DNA of 64,000 nt, taken from positions 99,170,672 to 99,234,671 of the forward strand of contig NC_134827.1 of NCBI RefSeq assembly GCF_004210375.1, in the 5' to 3' direction. The DNA comes from Tachypleus tridentatus (lineage: Eukaryota; Arthropoda; Merostomata; Xiphosura; Limulidae). Below, piece after piece: positions 49,418 to 59,167 of the stretch. The position numbers and the translations under genes are program-made. A model generated the notes under the pieces. It worked only from the letters and a program-made list of their open reading frames with translations, had not been told where the DNA came from and ran no database searches. Every line of letters starts with the position of its first letter. The first letter of the stretch is position 1.

Positions 49418-49505
49418 GAGTGACGTGGATTAGTCTTAAGGTATGATCGATATTAAAAGTACAGAGTGATCTGGATTAGGCTTAAGATATGATCGATATT
49501 AATCA
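49418..49505. repeat. Tandem duplication, about 50 bp x 2
   Basis: The block AGAGTGACGTGGATTAGTCT...TATGATCGATATTAA is repeated as AGAGTGATCTGGATTAGGCT...TATGATCGATATTAA. Confidence 0.8.
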
Positions 49506-49522
49506 GTTCTTCTTTGCTAGAT

Positions 49523-49801
49523 CGGCCCGGCATGGCCAAGCGCGTAAGGCGCGCGACTTGTAATCCGAGGGTCTCGGGTTCGCGCCCGCGTCGCGCTGAA
49601 CATGCTTGCCCTCCCAGCCGTGGAGGCGTTATAATGTCACGGTCAATCCCACTTTTCGTTGGTAAAAGAGTAGCCCAAGAGTTGGCGGTGGGTGGTGATG
49701 ACTAGCTGCCTTCCCTCTAGTCTTACACTGCTAAATTAGGGACGGCTAGAACAGATAGCCCTCGAGTAGCTTTGTGCGAAATTCCAAAAAAAACAACAAA
49801 A
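49523..49801 (+). repeat. tRNA-like SINE, family A, full length with target duplication
   Basis: A complete copy: head CGGCCCGGCATGGCCAAGCG, GCGACTTGTAATCCGAGGGT, B box GGGTTCGCGCC, core AAGAGTTGGCGGTGGGTGGT, tail TTGTGCGAAATTCC plus A-rich end. An exact 11-bp duplication, CTTTGCTAGAT (49512-49522 and 49802-49812), bounds it. With the copy at 54659 it is the best-preserved member in the window. Confidence 0.95.
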
Positions 49802-49891
49802 CTTTGCTAGATATTTTTCTGCGTCCCACTAATGATACCTACATATTTTTCTCCGTGTAACTATTTGAACCAAAAAGGTCTGGCAGTTCTT

Positions 49892-50160
49892 TCTTAACCT
49901 ACAATCGACTCGTTATCCGAGGGTTGCGGGCTCGAATCTCCGTCACACCAAAAATGCTCGCCCTTTCAGCCGTGGGGGCGTTATAATGTGACGGTCAATC
50001 CCACTATTCATTAGTAAAAGAGTAGCTCAAGAGTTGGCGGTGAGTGATGATGACAAGCTGTGTTCCCTCTAGTCTTACACTGTTAAATTAGGGACGGCCA
50101 GTGCAGATAGCCCTCGCATAGCTTTGCGCGAAATTCAAAACAAAACAAACCAAACCAAAC
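49892..50160 (+). repeat. tRNA-like SINE, family A
   Basis: A plus-strand copy lacking the first bases of the head. It has ATCGACTCGTTATCCGAGGG, B box GGGCTCGAATCTC and full core, and ends in a long tail of CAAACCAAACCAAAC units. Confidence 0.92.
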
Positions 50161-51348
50161 TTACACCACAAATAGACCAAATAGCGTCTCACAATTTCAG
50201 TTTCTTGACTCTTTCACGTATGTTCAGCTTTTACGACATTTATTCTGACAACCTAACCTGGCGCATGCACCTGTATTTGTAACGCCACACCAACGTCCGA
50301 ACAAACTGGTGTGAATTCAATAGCGTACATAGTATATTCTGTCTGGTGTTTACATATCAAAAACTTATTTGAGCTCTGTTTACTACCCTTTATTTAAGGG
50401 TTAACCAATCAGTTATTTAAAAATCATGGCACTGGTTTAAGCAATATAATTATTCTGTACATACCAAATTACGTGTACATTATATGTGCGGGTTGTCTAA
50501 TAAACCAAAAATAACTGTATGTTGTTCCTTGTACCTCACTCTTGGACCTCGTTATTTAGCAGGTTCCACAAATGTGCTGAATGTTTTAACACAACATTGC
50601 TGATGTGTACACTGCGATCTATGACGAAGCTTACCACATCAATAGCGAACATAAATTGTTCTTAAAAATAAGTTGAAATTCGATGACTGGTTGACCATAA
50701 CTCTAGTACCATAAGTTGTTTGCTATCTGTCAGCCTACAGGAACCAACTCTCAATTTCTTTCAGAAGAATTTTCACTAAATGTACGATATTAAACTAACC
50801 CTCGGCCACTGTAAGTGGTATTGCCAGTGAAACTTACAGAAAACGTGGAATAAAGAAAATTTTGACTTACGAAGTACTATACGCCTGATATAAAACAAGA
50901 CAACACAAAGGTTATCAACTTGTTATTCTATATACAAATCTGATCTAAATATAGTCATTGATTTCTTGTGTTCCACAACAACCTTCGAACTAAAAAAAAA
51001 ATAGAGTTGAGATGATCCTGTACGTGTTTCCACGCTCGCAGATAAAAACGCCTACGCAATAATATTGTGCAGCACCCTGACACGCACGCATACGAACTTG
51101 TTGTAGGCCTACCGAATGCTCATAATAATCGTAAACTGTAGAAGACAAAAATTGTCTTTGAATTTTGATTAATATCATACTTTTAGGATGCGAAGCAGGG
51201 GTTATTTAGTGAGAATGAAATAATACTTTTTTTTCAATATGCTGTACCATACACTCACAAAAGAACATTATAACATGTTTAAAAATGGATATATTATGGG
51301 TTTCTCAAGGCTTTTACGCTACGTAGAACTGATTAGTAGCATACAAAG

Positions 51349-51467
51349 CGCCCTCCGCTAGTACAGCGGTATGTCTCCGGATTTACAACGCTAAAATCAG
51401 GAGTTCGATTCCCTCGGTGGGCTGAGCAGATAGCCTTATGTGGCTTTGCTATAAGAAAAACACACAC
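51349..51467 (+). repeat. SINE family C with near-exact target duplication
   Basis: GCCCTCCGCTAGTACAGCGG through B box GAGTTCGATTCCC to GCTTTGCTATAAGAAAAACA. It is flanked by AGCATACAAAG (51338-51348) and AGCATTCAAAG (51468-51478), differing at one base. Confidence 0.9.
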
Positions 51468-51705
51468 AGCATTCAAAGTTTTATATTTTTAAATGACTTC
51501 TACAAACGGTTAGCGGTTTCGAAACGAACAATCACACATTTCGAAGTTTGAAAACCGTACATACCAAATGTATTAATGACGTCACCAATATATAGAGAAG
51601 TTAAATACGATTATTTTTACTTTATGAGCTGTCAACCCTTCATCGTCTTTCACAATATGAATTACTCAATGAAACGAATGCGGTCTACATTATCATAACA
51701 AATCA

Positions 51706-51875
51706 TTGTTTGACAACTTACTACAGCCGATTTTAACTTTGGCTCAAGTTGTAGGCCTAAGTTCACAGATAGTGGTTCAACAGAGGTTCCTCAACTTTCT
51801 GCAGCCTATATTATCTTCGATACAAGTTGTAGGCCTAAGTTCAGAGTTAACGGTTCAACAGAGGTTTCTCACTTA
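51706..51875. repeat. Tandem duplication, about 78 bp x 2
   Basis: Two units sharing CAAGTTGTAGGCCTAAGTTC, GGTTCAACAGAGGTT and CAGCC. The duplication leaves a plus-strand frame open, but no coding family is recognised. Confidence 0.8.
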
Positions 51876-52003
51876 TGATATTATAACTACGTACAAATAA
51901 ACTTGTACAATTTCACGACTAATCAAAATAATTGAATTTTCGCGATACCTTTTGAACTACTCACAAACTTTTCAAACACTGAAGTCAACGCTTTACTAAT
52001 TCT

Positions 52004-52180
52004 CGTGAGCGTTATAACGTAATGGTCAATTCCACTATTCGTTGGTAAAAGAGTAGCCCAAGAGTTGGCGGTGGGTGGTGATGACTAGCTGCCTTCCCTC
52101 TAGTCTTACACTGCAAAATTAGGGATGGCTAGCACAGATAGCCCTCGAGTAGCTTTGTGCGAAATTCAAACAAACAAAAC
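52004..52180 (+). repeat. SINE family A, 5'-truncated
   Basis: Begins in the body (GAGCGTTATAACGTAATGGT) and has full core and tail. The tRNA-like head is absent, as expected for incomplete reverse transcription. Confidence 0.9.
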
Positions 52181-52254
52181 ATATCACCCTTGTAGTCCGT
52201 TTGTGCATAATAGAAGACAGATAGATACCTTAATTGTTGTAAACAGAGCACATT

Positions 52255-52335
52255 AGAGCGTGCATGGCCCTAAATTGTTAGCATGCCCAGGCAATGAATC
52301 CGAGGGTTTACAATTCGAGACCCATTTTCGCGAAA
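52255..52335 (+). repeat. Possible SINE family D head
   Basis: GTGCATGGCCCTAAATTGTT, AGCATGCCCAGG, GAATCCGAGGG and TACAATTCGAGACCC resemble the D-type tRNA-like head at 46021. Short and diverged. Confidence 0.4.
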
Positions 52336-52375
52336 ACAATGCTTCGTATTTTATGGAATTGAGTACGCTGTAAGT

Positions 52376-52652
52376 TTGTTTGTTTGTTTTTGAATTTCGC
52401 AAAAAGCTACACGAAGGCTATCTGCGCTAGCCGTCCACAATTTGGCAGAGTAAGGTAAGGCAGCTAGTCATCACCACCCACCGCCAATTCTTGGGCTACC
52501 CTTTTACCAACGAATAGTGGGATTAAACGTCACCTTGTAACGCTACCACGGCTGAAAGGACGAGCATGTTTGGTACGACAGGGGTTCGAACCCGCGACTC
52601 TTAGATGAAACCGTCAAATTGCAAGACAAGCGCCCTAACCACCAGGACGTCC
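52376..52652 (-). repeat. tRNA-like SINE, family A
   Basis: A minus-strand copy from TTTGTTTGTTTGTTTTTGAA to CGCCCTAACCACCAGGAC. It has an intact B box (GGGGTTCGAACCC) and a small deletion in the core. Confidence 0.9.
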
Positions 52653-53249
52653 ATAAAAGAGATTATTTGCATATTATAAAGTTATCATTGATGATTAAAT
52701 TTCCCGTTTAAATTGTGCAAATTTACAAATAAACTGGAAAAGCATGTAATGAAAAACTTTCGTCAACTGTGCAGTCAACTATATGCTGGTTATCTTTTGT
52801 TAAAACTCGGTGTTTGCAGATTCGATCTTCGTAAGCAGTTAATAAAGCAGAAAATAATATACGCCTATGATCGAATGAAGCACGTATCATTCTTCACAAT
52901 GTTTGTTGAAAAATAAAAATATCTTGCTTTGCAATGACGTCATAGCCAGAACACACGAGAATCTGTCTTGAACAAGAACACGCATACTGCATTTGAAGCT
53001 AATGGATTGAACAAAATTCTTCATAAACCATAAACATGGCGTAACTTTTTTTGAAGTAAATACAAAAGCCTCAGTGATGTGAAATGACTAAAGTAAAGCC
53101 ACGTGACGTAAAATTAACTGGGAAAAAACAACAACACATGTCTTACACATTAAAAGTTATATTAAAATGTATGTTTCATGCAGTTTCCATCTTCCACTAT
53201 TCTGCTAAGGGAAAAATATTACTTCAAAAGCATGTATTATATAATGACG

Positions 53250-53496
53250 AATTTGAATTTCGTCCAAAGCTACATGAGGACAATCGGCGCTAACCGTCCC
53301 TAATTTAGCAGTGTAAGACTAGAGGGAAGGCCACTAGTCATCACCACCCACCGCTAACTCTTTTACCAACGAATAGTGGGATTGACCGTAACATTATAAT
53401 GCCTCCACAGCTCGAAGGGCGACTATGTTTGGTGCGATGGGGATTCGACCCGTGACCTTCAGATTACGAGTTGAACGCCTTAACCAACCTGGCCAA
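53250..53496 (-). repeat. tRNA-like SINE, family A
   Basis: A minus-strand copy with GAATTTCGTCCAAAGC, GTGTAAGACTAGAGGGAAGG and the CCTTAACCAACCTGGCC end. Part of the TTGGGCTACTC block is deleted. Confidence 0.88.
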
Positions 53497-53939
53497 AACT
53501 GCAAACTGATATAACAACTGTGACAATTGATAAATTCGAGTCGTTTTTATGGTCTTTTATGCAATAGTTCGTAATGCAATAAAATCGAAGTACAAAAACT
53601 GAAAATTAATTTCACGATTTATTTTATTTTTCCACACGTCATTCTTACACGTGACCCACTAATAAAAACCGGTACCATTTGATATAATACATTACTTCAT
53701 ATTGACGAGACAAACATTGTTCAATCATAATCAAACATTTCTTAAATATCAGACCATGCAACAAGTATATAAAAATGTCATCAAATGTTCACATTTCATT
53801 TTAGAAGTTTGAATACAAGTACAATAATCAATCCATAACTGTGTAAGTAACCACAATATTAACAAAGCTATTTTAACTCACTGTCTTGCCAAATTTTAAA
53901 TAATCTCAGGTACAAGATCTTCGACGTGTGTCGTTATTG

Positions 53940-54067
53940 TTTGATTCGAACTTCGCGCAAAGCTAAACGAGGGTTTTCTGCGTTAACCGTCCCTACGGCT
54001 GAATGGGCGGGATTCGAATCCGCGACTCTCAGATTACGAATCGGGAGCCCCTACCACCTGGCCAGGG
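53940..54067 (-). repeat. SINE family A with internal deletion
   Basis: The tail (CGAACTTCGCGCAAAGC ... AACCGTCCCTA) jumps straight to the head (CGGCTGAATGGGCGGGATTC ... CACCTGGCCAGG). About 130 bp of core is missing. Confidence 0.85.
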
Positions 54068-54166
54068 GCAGGAAGAGTTGTTATTGGATAAATACGAACG
54101 TCACTTTTTTTTTATTGGCCCACAATCATAACTTCAGTTTAGGTCTGCTTTCAGACTGTATACCTA

Positions 54167-54430
54167 CGCCCGGCATAGCGAGGTGGGTTAAGGCGTTCGC
54201 CTCGTAATCTGTGGGTCGTGGGCTCAAATCCCCGTCGCACCAAACATGCTTGCCCTTTCAGCCGTAGGGACGTTATTATGTTACAGTTAATCTCACTATT
54301 CGTTAGTAAAAGAGTAGCCCAAGAGTTGGCGGTAGGTGGTGATGGCTATTTACTTTCCCTCTTGTCTAACACTGCTAAATTAGAGACGGCTAGCGCAGAT
54401 AGCCCCCGTATAGTTTTGCGTGAAATTCAA
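54167..54430 (+). repeat. tRNA-like SINE, family A
   Basis: A full plus-strand copy: CGCCCGGCATAGCGAGGTGG, TTCGCCTCGTAATCTGTGGG, B box GGGCTCAAATCCC, full core, GTTTTGCGTGAAATTC tail. Confidence 0.92.
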
Positions 54431-54658
54431 ATTTGCGTTTATTAAAAAAAACATTGTGCGTGATGAAATCTTTCTACTAAAGAAACAAAACTGACTTTAC
54501 AATCTAGACAGTTTGATATTTTCTTGCTCACAGAAGTAATAAATCAGAAAAATTATTTTTGTCCGAATACTGATTGGCTTCACACGAACATTTAAAGACG
54601 ACGGGAAAATATGCATATTACTTTTACGAAATTATTTGTTTGGTTGTTACAGATATAT

Positions 54659-54931
54659 GGCCCGGCATGGCCTAGCGCGTAAGGCGTGCGACTCGTAATC
54701 CGAGGGTCACGGGTTCGCGCCCGCGTCGCGCTAAACATGCTCGCCCTCCCAGCCGTGGGGGTGTATAATGTTACGGTCAATCCCACTATTCGTTGGTAAA
54801 AGAGTAGCCCAAGAGTTGGCGGTGGGTGGTGATGACTAGCTGCCTTCCCTCTAGTCTTACACTGCTAAATTAGGGACGGCTAGCACAGATAGCCCTCGAG
54901 TAGCTTTGTGCGAAATTCCCAAACAAACAAA
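54659..54931 (+). repeat. tRNA-like SINE, family A, young full-length copy
   Basis: A complete copy bounded by an exact 14-bp target duplication, TGTTACAGATATAT (54645-54658 and 54932-54945). Its head, core and tail are close to the family A consensus suggested by the other copies and very like the 49523 copy. It is therefore among the most recent insertions here. Confidence 0.96.
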
Positions 54932-54978
54932 TGTTACAGATATATCACAATACCTAACTGACCTGATAATTTAGGGTT

Positions 54979-55226
54979 AGTTTGTCTTGAATTTCGCGTA
55001 AAGCTACACGAGGGCTATTTGCGCTAGCCGTCCCTAATTTTGCAGTGTAAGACTAGAGGGAAGGCAGCTAATCTTCACCACCCACCCCCAACTTTTTTAC
55101 CAACAAATAGTAGGATTGACCGTAACCTACGGCTGAAAAGGCGGACATGTTTGGTGTGACGGGGATTCAAACCCGCGACCCTCAGATTACGAGTCGAGTG
55201 CCTTGATCACCTGACTATGCCGGGCC
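54979..55226 (-). repeat. tRNA-like SINE, family A
   Basis: A minus-strand copy ending TGACTATGCCGGGCC, B box region GGGGATTCAAACCC. It lies only 47 bp from the oppositely oriented copy at 54659, so the two form a natural inverted pair. Confidence 0.9.
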
Positions 55227-56170
55227 TTGGTGTAAGTAATATAATCCTGTCATTGGCGCAAAATTTAATTTTAAAATACGACATTCCATTTCAGAAAAAA
55301 AAAAACACCAGACAGACACGTATCGTTTACATTTTATTCAATGTTGTCGTTGCGCTAAACACTTATTTATGTATATTTGTGCTGTAAAAATCTGCAAAAC
55401 ACAGACCTAGTAGCAAGCATGTGTTTCCGTTATTGAGACCGGAAGTACAAGTCCATAACTATCTTTCGTACATTTTTCTAACGTGATAATTTTAATATAT
55501 TATGTCACAACAAACGTTTTCCAGAAAAACCCATGATACAAGTTACATGTACAGACATACCCATCCTATGTGGTTATATCATAACACAGGTTATATACAC
55601 AACAGTTATTATTATATTTGGATATACCTCTGATACACCCTACATGTACAGTCACTCATTCTCTTTGAATATCAGTAGTATTACCACTGCTAATGGTAAA
55701 CAAAATGCAGCTATTTCCCATAAAATAATACTTATATTTTGTTATACTACATAACTCTCATTAACACAAATTTCAATATAAGTTAACTATTATAGTAGAA
55801 CTTAAAACTGCAACTATTATTTCAAGTCTTTTCTAAGCTTTTCTCCACTCGGAAACTGAAATTCTTAATTATTATTATTGGTTTAATATACAATTATAGT
55901 GGTCAGACTTATTTAAAAAAAAATTAAAATATTTCTTCCTCAGTGGAAATAAAGTAAATGGTTCTATTAATGTGCATATCTCCTTTAGAACATGGAAGCA
56001 ATTGAGCAAGTATTTATGATTGGTTAGAAAAGTAACCAGACAATTTGATTGGTTGTCAAAATTTACCTGAAACTCTATAAAATCTGAAGTCTTTCAACCA
56101 ATTATTACTTCATAAATCATCTTCTGCTACAGTATGTTTATATTCTAGTTTAAATGTTTAAATGTATGAT

Positions 56171-56300
56171 AGTCTGAGGAATAAGTTTACAATTTAGCAC
56201 TTGTTTTTGCTCATCTGAGAAATGAGTTTACAATTTAGCACTTGTTTTTGTTTGTCTGAGGACTGAGTTTGAAATCTAGCACTTGATTTTGCTTCAGGTT
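56171..56300. repeat. Tandem repeat, about 44 bp x 3
   Basis: Three units: TCTGAGGAATAAGTTTAC, TCTGAGAAATGAGTTTAC and TCTGAGGACTGAGTTTGA, each followed by A(A/T)(T)TTAGCACTTG-like sequence and TTTTTG(C/T)T. Confidence 0.85.
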
Positions 56301-56664
56301 GAAAGAATAAACCAATAAAACATAAAAAAAAAGATAAAAATAATTGAAGTTCATTCTTTACTTAATATAATTAATAAGATGGAGTAGAAACTATAATCAT
56401 CCCTCATTTTCTGATGATTATTTTTATAAAAGCAACAGGGTGGTGTAATAAAACAAATACCATTAAAAATATGTAAATCTAGCATAAAAAACAAAACAAA
56501 AATAATAACAGCCAAAACAGTGAACAAATACAAGTTTCAACACTAAACACTTGCTTCAAAATCCCTAAATATTAAATTAGTTATTCATAAAAATATATAA
56601 TAAAACAGTATGTTAACAGAGGTATTAAGTTGGTTAGGCAGTTACCTGATGTAATTGTTTTTTT

Positions 56665-56833
56665 TTGCTAATGTTATAACATTAGCACGTTATAAGCTAA
56701 CTGATTAGCTTAGTATTACCCATAATACTAAGGGTATTAGTATTATACCCTTAGTATAATACTAAGTTTATAGTATTATAACTTATAATATAAATTTATA
56801 TTTATAATATAAACTTATAATAAACTTATACTA
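56665..56833. repeat. Cluster of AT-rich palindromes
   Basis: Contains the perfect 20-bp palindrome GCTAATGTTATAACATTAGC. It also holds a pair built on AGTATTA/TAATACT around GGGTATTAGTATTATACCC, and AACTTATAATATAAATTTAT running into its own complement. Several nested hairpins could form. It directly abuts the 28S rRNA fragment. Confidence 0.85.
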
Positions 56834-56865
56834 TAACTATGACTCTCTTCAGGTAGCCAAATGCT

Positions 56866-56911
<46 letters not shown>

Positions 56912-56963
56912 ACTGTCCCTATCTACTATCTAGCGAAACTACAGCCAATGGAACGGGCTGTAG

Positions 56964-56998
<35 letters not shown>
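56834..56998 (+). pseudogene. 28S rRNA fragment folded back on itself
   Basis: 56834-56959 is sense-strand 28S rRNA from one of the most conserved parts of domain IV/V: TAACTATGACTCTCTT, GGTAGCCAAATG, TAATTAGTGACGCGCATGAA, CTGTCCCTATCTACTATC, GAACGGGCT. It has a few substitutions. After four bases, 56964-56998 is the reverse complement of the first 35 bp (GACGAGGCATTTGGCTACC, then TTAAGAGAGTCATAGT). The inverted arm matches the usual 28S sequence better than the sense arm, which differs at two positions. Not a functional rRNA gene; only about 125 nt of 28S is present. Confidence 0.93.
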
Positions 56999-57257
56999 CA
57001 ACTAACATGGCAAGTTAGTTCCTTCAAGGCAAGATACAACAGAGGCTTTTGATATGACATGTGCACAACTATCTTACCATTTCTGTTCTGTATAGTTAAT
57101 ATGCATCAACAACCAACAATGAAAACAGATATGAACAACTAAATGACACTGTCAGTAGTGTAGTTCTTCTAACACTGACATTTAACACCCCAAAATATTT
57201 AATTATTTGTTTTTAAGCACGTTTTTAGAAACAATAATTAAAAGAAAATGTTTATTT

Positions 57258-57504
57258 TTATACAAAGGTACTTTAGGGCTATCTGTGCTAGCCATTCTTA
57301 CAGTTAAAGTGATAGATTAGAAAAAAAGTAGTCAGTTTATACCGCCTACTGCCATCTCTTAGGCCACTATTATTTTACCCATTAATAAAGGGACTGACCA
57401 TCACATTATAATGCCTCCTCAGAAGAGAGGGCAAGCACGATCAGTGATGTGTTGATCTCATAACCTACAGGTTGTGAGTCAAGTACCCTAACCAGCAGAT
57501 CCCA
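57258..57504 (-). repeat. tRNA-like SINE, family A, old copy
   Basis: A strongly diverged minus-strand copy: GGGCTATCTGTGCTAGCCAT, TTATTTTACCCATTAATAAA, GACTGACCATCACATTATAA, then a degraded head near GTTGTGAGTCAAGTACCC. Confidence 0.75.
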
Positions 57505-58412
57505 AAGAAAATGATCATATTAAATTTTGTGACTAAATATTTTAGCATCATCAAAAAGAGGAAAAATGGAACTCTTACCAAACAAAATGTAACTTATACA
57601 ATTTTAATAACTGTATTATATTTTTATTTGATGGGAGGAGACAGTAAATTGTTCTTGAAGTTAGAATTCGAGCCCCATGTATGATGTTTGGACATAAATA
57701 TCAAGATGTTAATGTATCAGTACACTAAGCCTAACCAATATAATAAGTCTAGCTCTCATCCTCAACTCTTTCATGGATCTACAAGGATCCACACTATAGC
57801 AGGTTTTATACAGGGAAGGCAATATAGCTACAACTACAATAATCTACCTATATAAGATGCAAAGTATTTCAATAAGTAAGGGAAATTACAATATTAAATT
57901 CTGTCAATCAGAAGTTTGTACTTTTCTGTTTAAATGTAATATCAACTATTTTTTAATGAATAAGCTTATATACAATATTAAGTTTAGAAAATATTGTATT
58001 ATTTAATTAAATATATACAATATCACAAACAATAACATGACAACATTGTTTCTTTTATCTTAAAAAATTGTTTCAAGTTCATATATGTATATGTGCAATA
58101 CAATTCTATACAGTTCATCAGTATTTATTAAACCTAAATTTAATGATTGTTTTTTTCAATCGCAAAGGTTTAGCAAGACGTGACGTTTTGCTTGATTAGC
58201 AACTAATCCCCATTCAGTTAAAGTTCTGTTACAAGATTTTTCCTCAAACATATGTACTAATTGTTTCTTTCTTTCAAAGTAAAGAAACACCTTCTTACCT
58301 AACACTTAATAAATTTTCAACTTTTTTTTTTTTAATTTTAAGAAAATATATTGTAAAGCAGTTCCCACTTTTCGAAAATGTTCAGGTTATTCAGTTTTTA
58401 TTCATTTGTAAA

Positions 58413-58530
58413 GTGTGTGTTTTCTTATAGTAAAGCCGCATCGGTCTATTTTCCGAGTCCTCCGAGGGGAATTGAACCCTTGATTTTAGCATTGTAAATC
58501 CATAATCTTACAGCTGTACCAGCAGGGGAC
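58413..58530 (-). repeat. SINE family C
   Basis: A minus-strand copy: GTGTGTGTTTTCTTATAGTA, AAGCCGCATCGG, GGGAATTGAACCCTTGATTT, TTACAGCTGTACCAGC. Confidence 0.85.
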
Positions 58531-58830
58531 ATTTATGAAGTAATTAAAAATAGGATACTTTACTTTTTTCTCCCAAGTTCATAAAAGCAAGCAATGTTTT
58601 TACCTTGTGTTATAGTTTAATATTACAAATTATAACATTGAGTTTATGTACTGTTTTACAATTATCACTTAAATAATCTTAATTGTACTTAAGTTCTCTC
58701 GCAATATTCATAACTTCATATTTATCATAAGCCCTTGTACCTGTAGATTAAACCAAAAGATAATTAAAACCACAAATGTCAATGTTTTATGTACAACAAT
58801 TTAAAATACAAACTTTAATTTATTTCACTG

Positions 58831-59167
58831 TTATCTATTGTTGTAGATGGGCAGAGGGTGCGCTTTCGGTATTAAAAACAACTTTATCCAACGGAAGAAA
58901 TTCTTGTTTGTCACTAAACAGAAGATAAAAATACTTTAAAGTCTCTCCCAAGAAAAAACTTTCCATGAGATCACGCGGACGTACAAAGAGGGGATTTCGA
59001 ACGTCTCCAATTGTGGTGTAACCTCCTGTTTTAACTTTGGTGTAACGTTCAAATGCTTGAAAAATGTTCCATCCCCACTTGCGATACGTCTCGTTACGAG
59101 TGAAGTAATACATATACCACAAGCTTTCAACAGTTTCAGGACGTAAGAGGTTATGGGCATCATTGCT
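58831..59167 (-). CDS. MAN1B1: MAN1B1 last exon, with a one-base insertion near the C-terminus
   Basis: The acceptor TTTCTGATTTACAG precedes AGC AAT GAT. It encodes [20 protein letters not shown] ... [19 protein letters not shown] ... [18 protein letters not shown] ... LDKVVFNTE. At this point the minus strand has GAAAGCGCAC where GAAGCGCAC is expected (extra base within 58864-58866). As given, the protein ends SAPSAHLQQ-stop (TAG 58837-58835). With one A removed it ends [10 protein letters not shown]-stop (TAA 58833-58831), and NTEAHPLPI is the near-invariant GH47 C-terminus. The corrected exon is exactly 112 codons including stop. Confidence 0.93.

Larger units (their letters stand above)
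44330..58830. other. Intergenic, SINE-rich region between NPDC1 and MAN1B1
   Basis: 14.5 kb with no exon that I could recognise on either strand. It carries about 20 SINE copies of families A-D, short tandem repeats at 49.1, 49.4, 51.7 and 56.2 kb, an AT palindrome cluster and a 28S rRNA fold-back. The NPDC1 promoter should lie near 44.2-44.5 kb and the MAN1B1 3' end near 58.7 kb. Confidence 0.7.

Noticed and set aside
49523-49600. tRNA gene with GGTTCGCGCC B box (also at 54659, 54167, 51349 and others)
   Set aside because: These are heads of SINEs with bodies, A-rich tails and target duplications. No matching acceptor stem closes the structure.
51706-51900. 64-codon frame with an internal repeat as a small protein
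   Set aside because: The repeat is a 78-bp DNA tandem duplication; there is no signal, splice or family evidence for coding.
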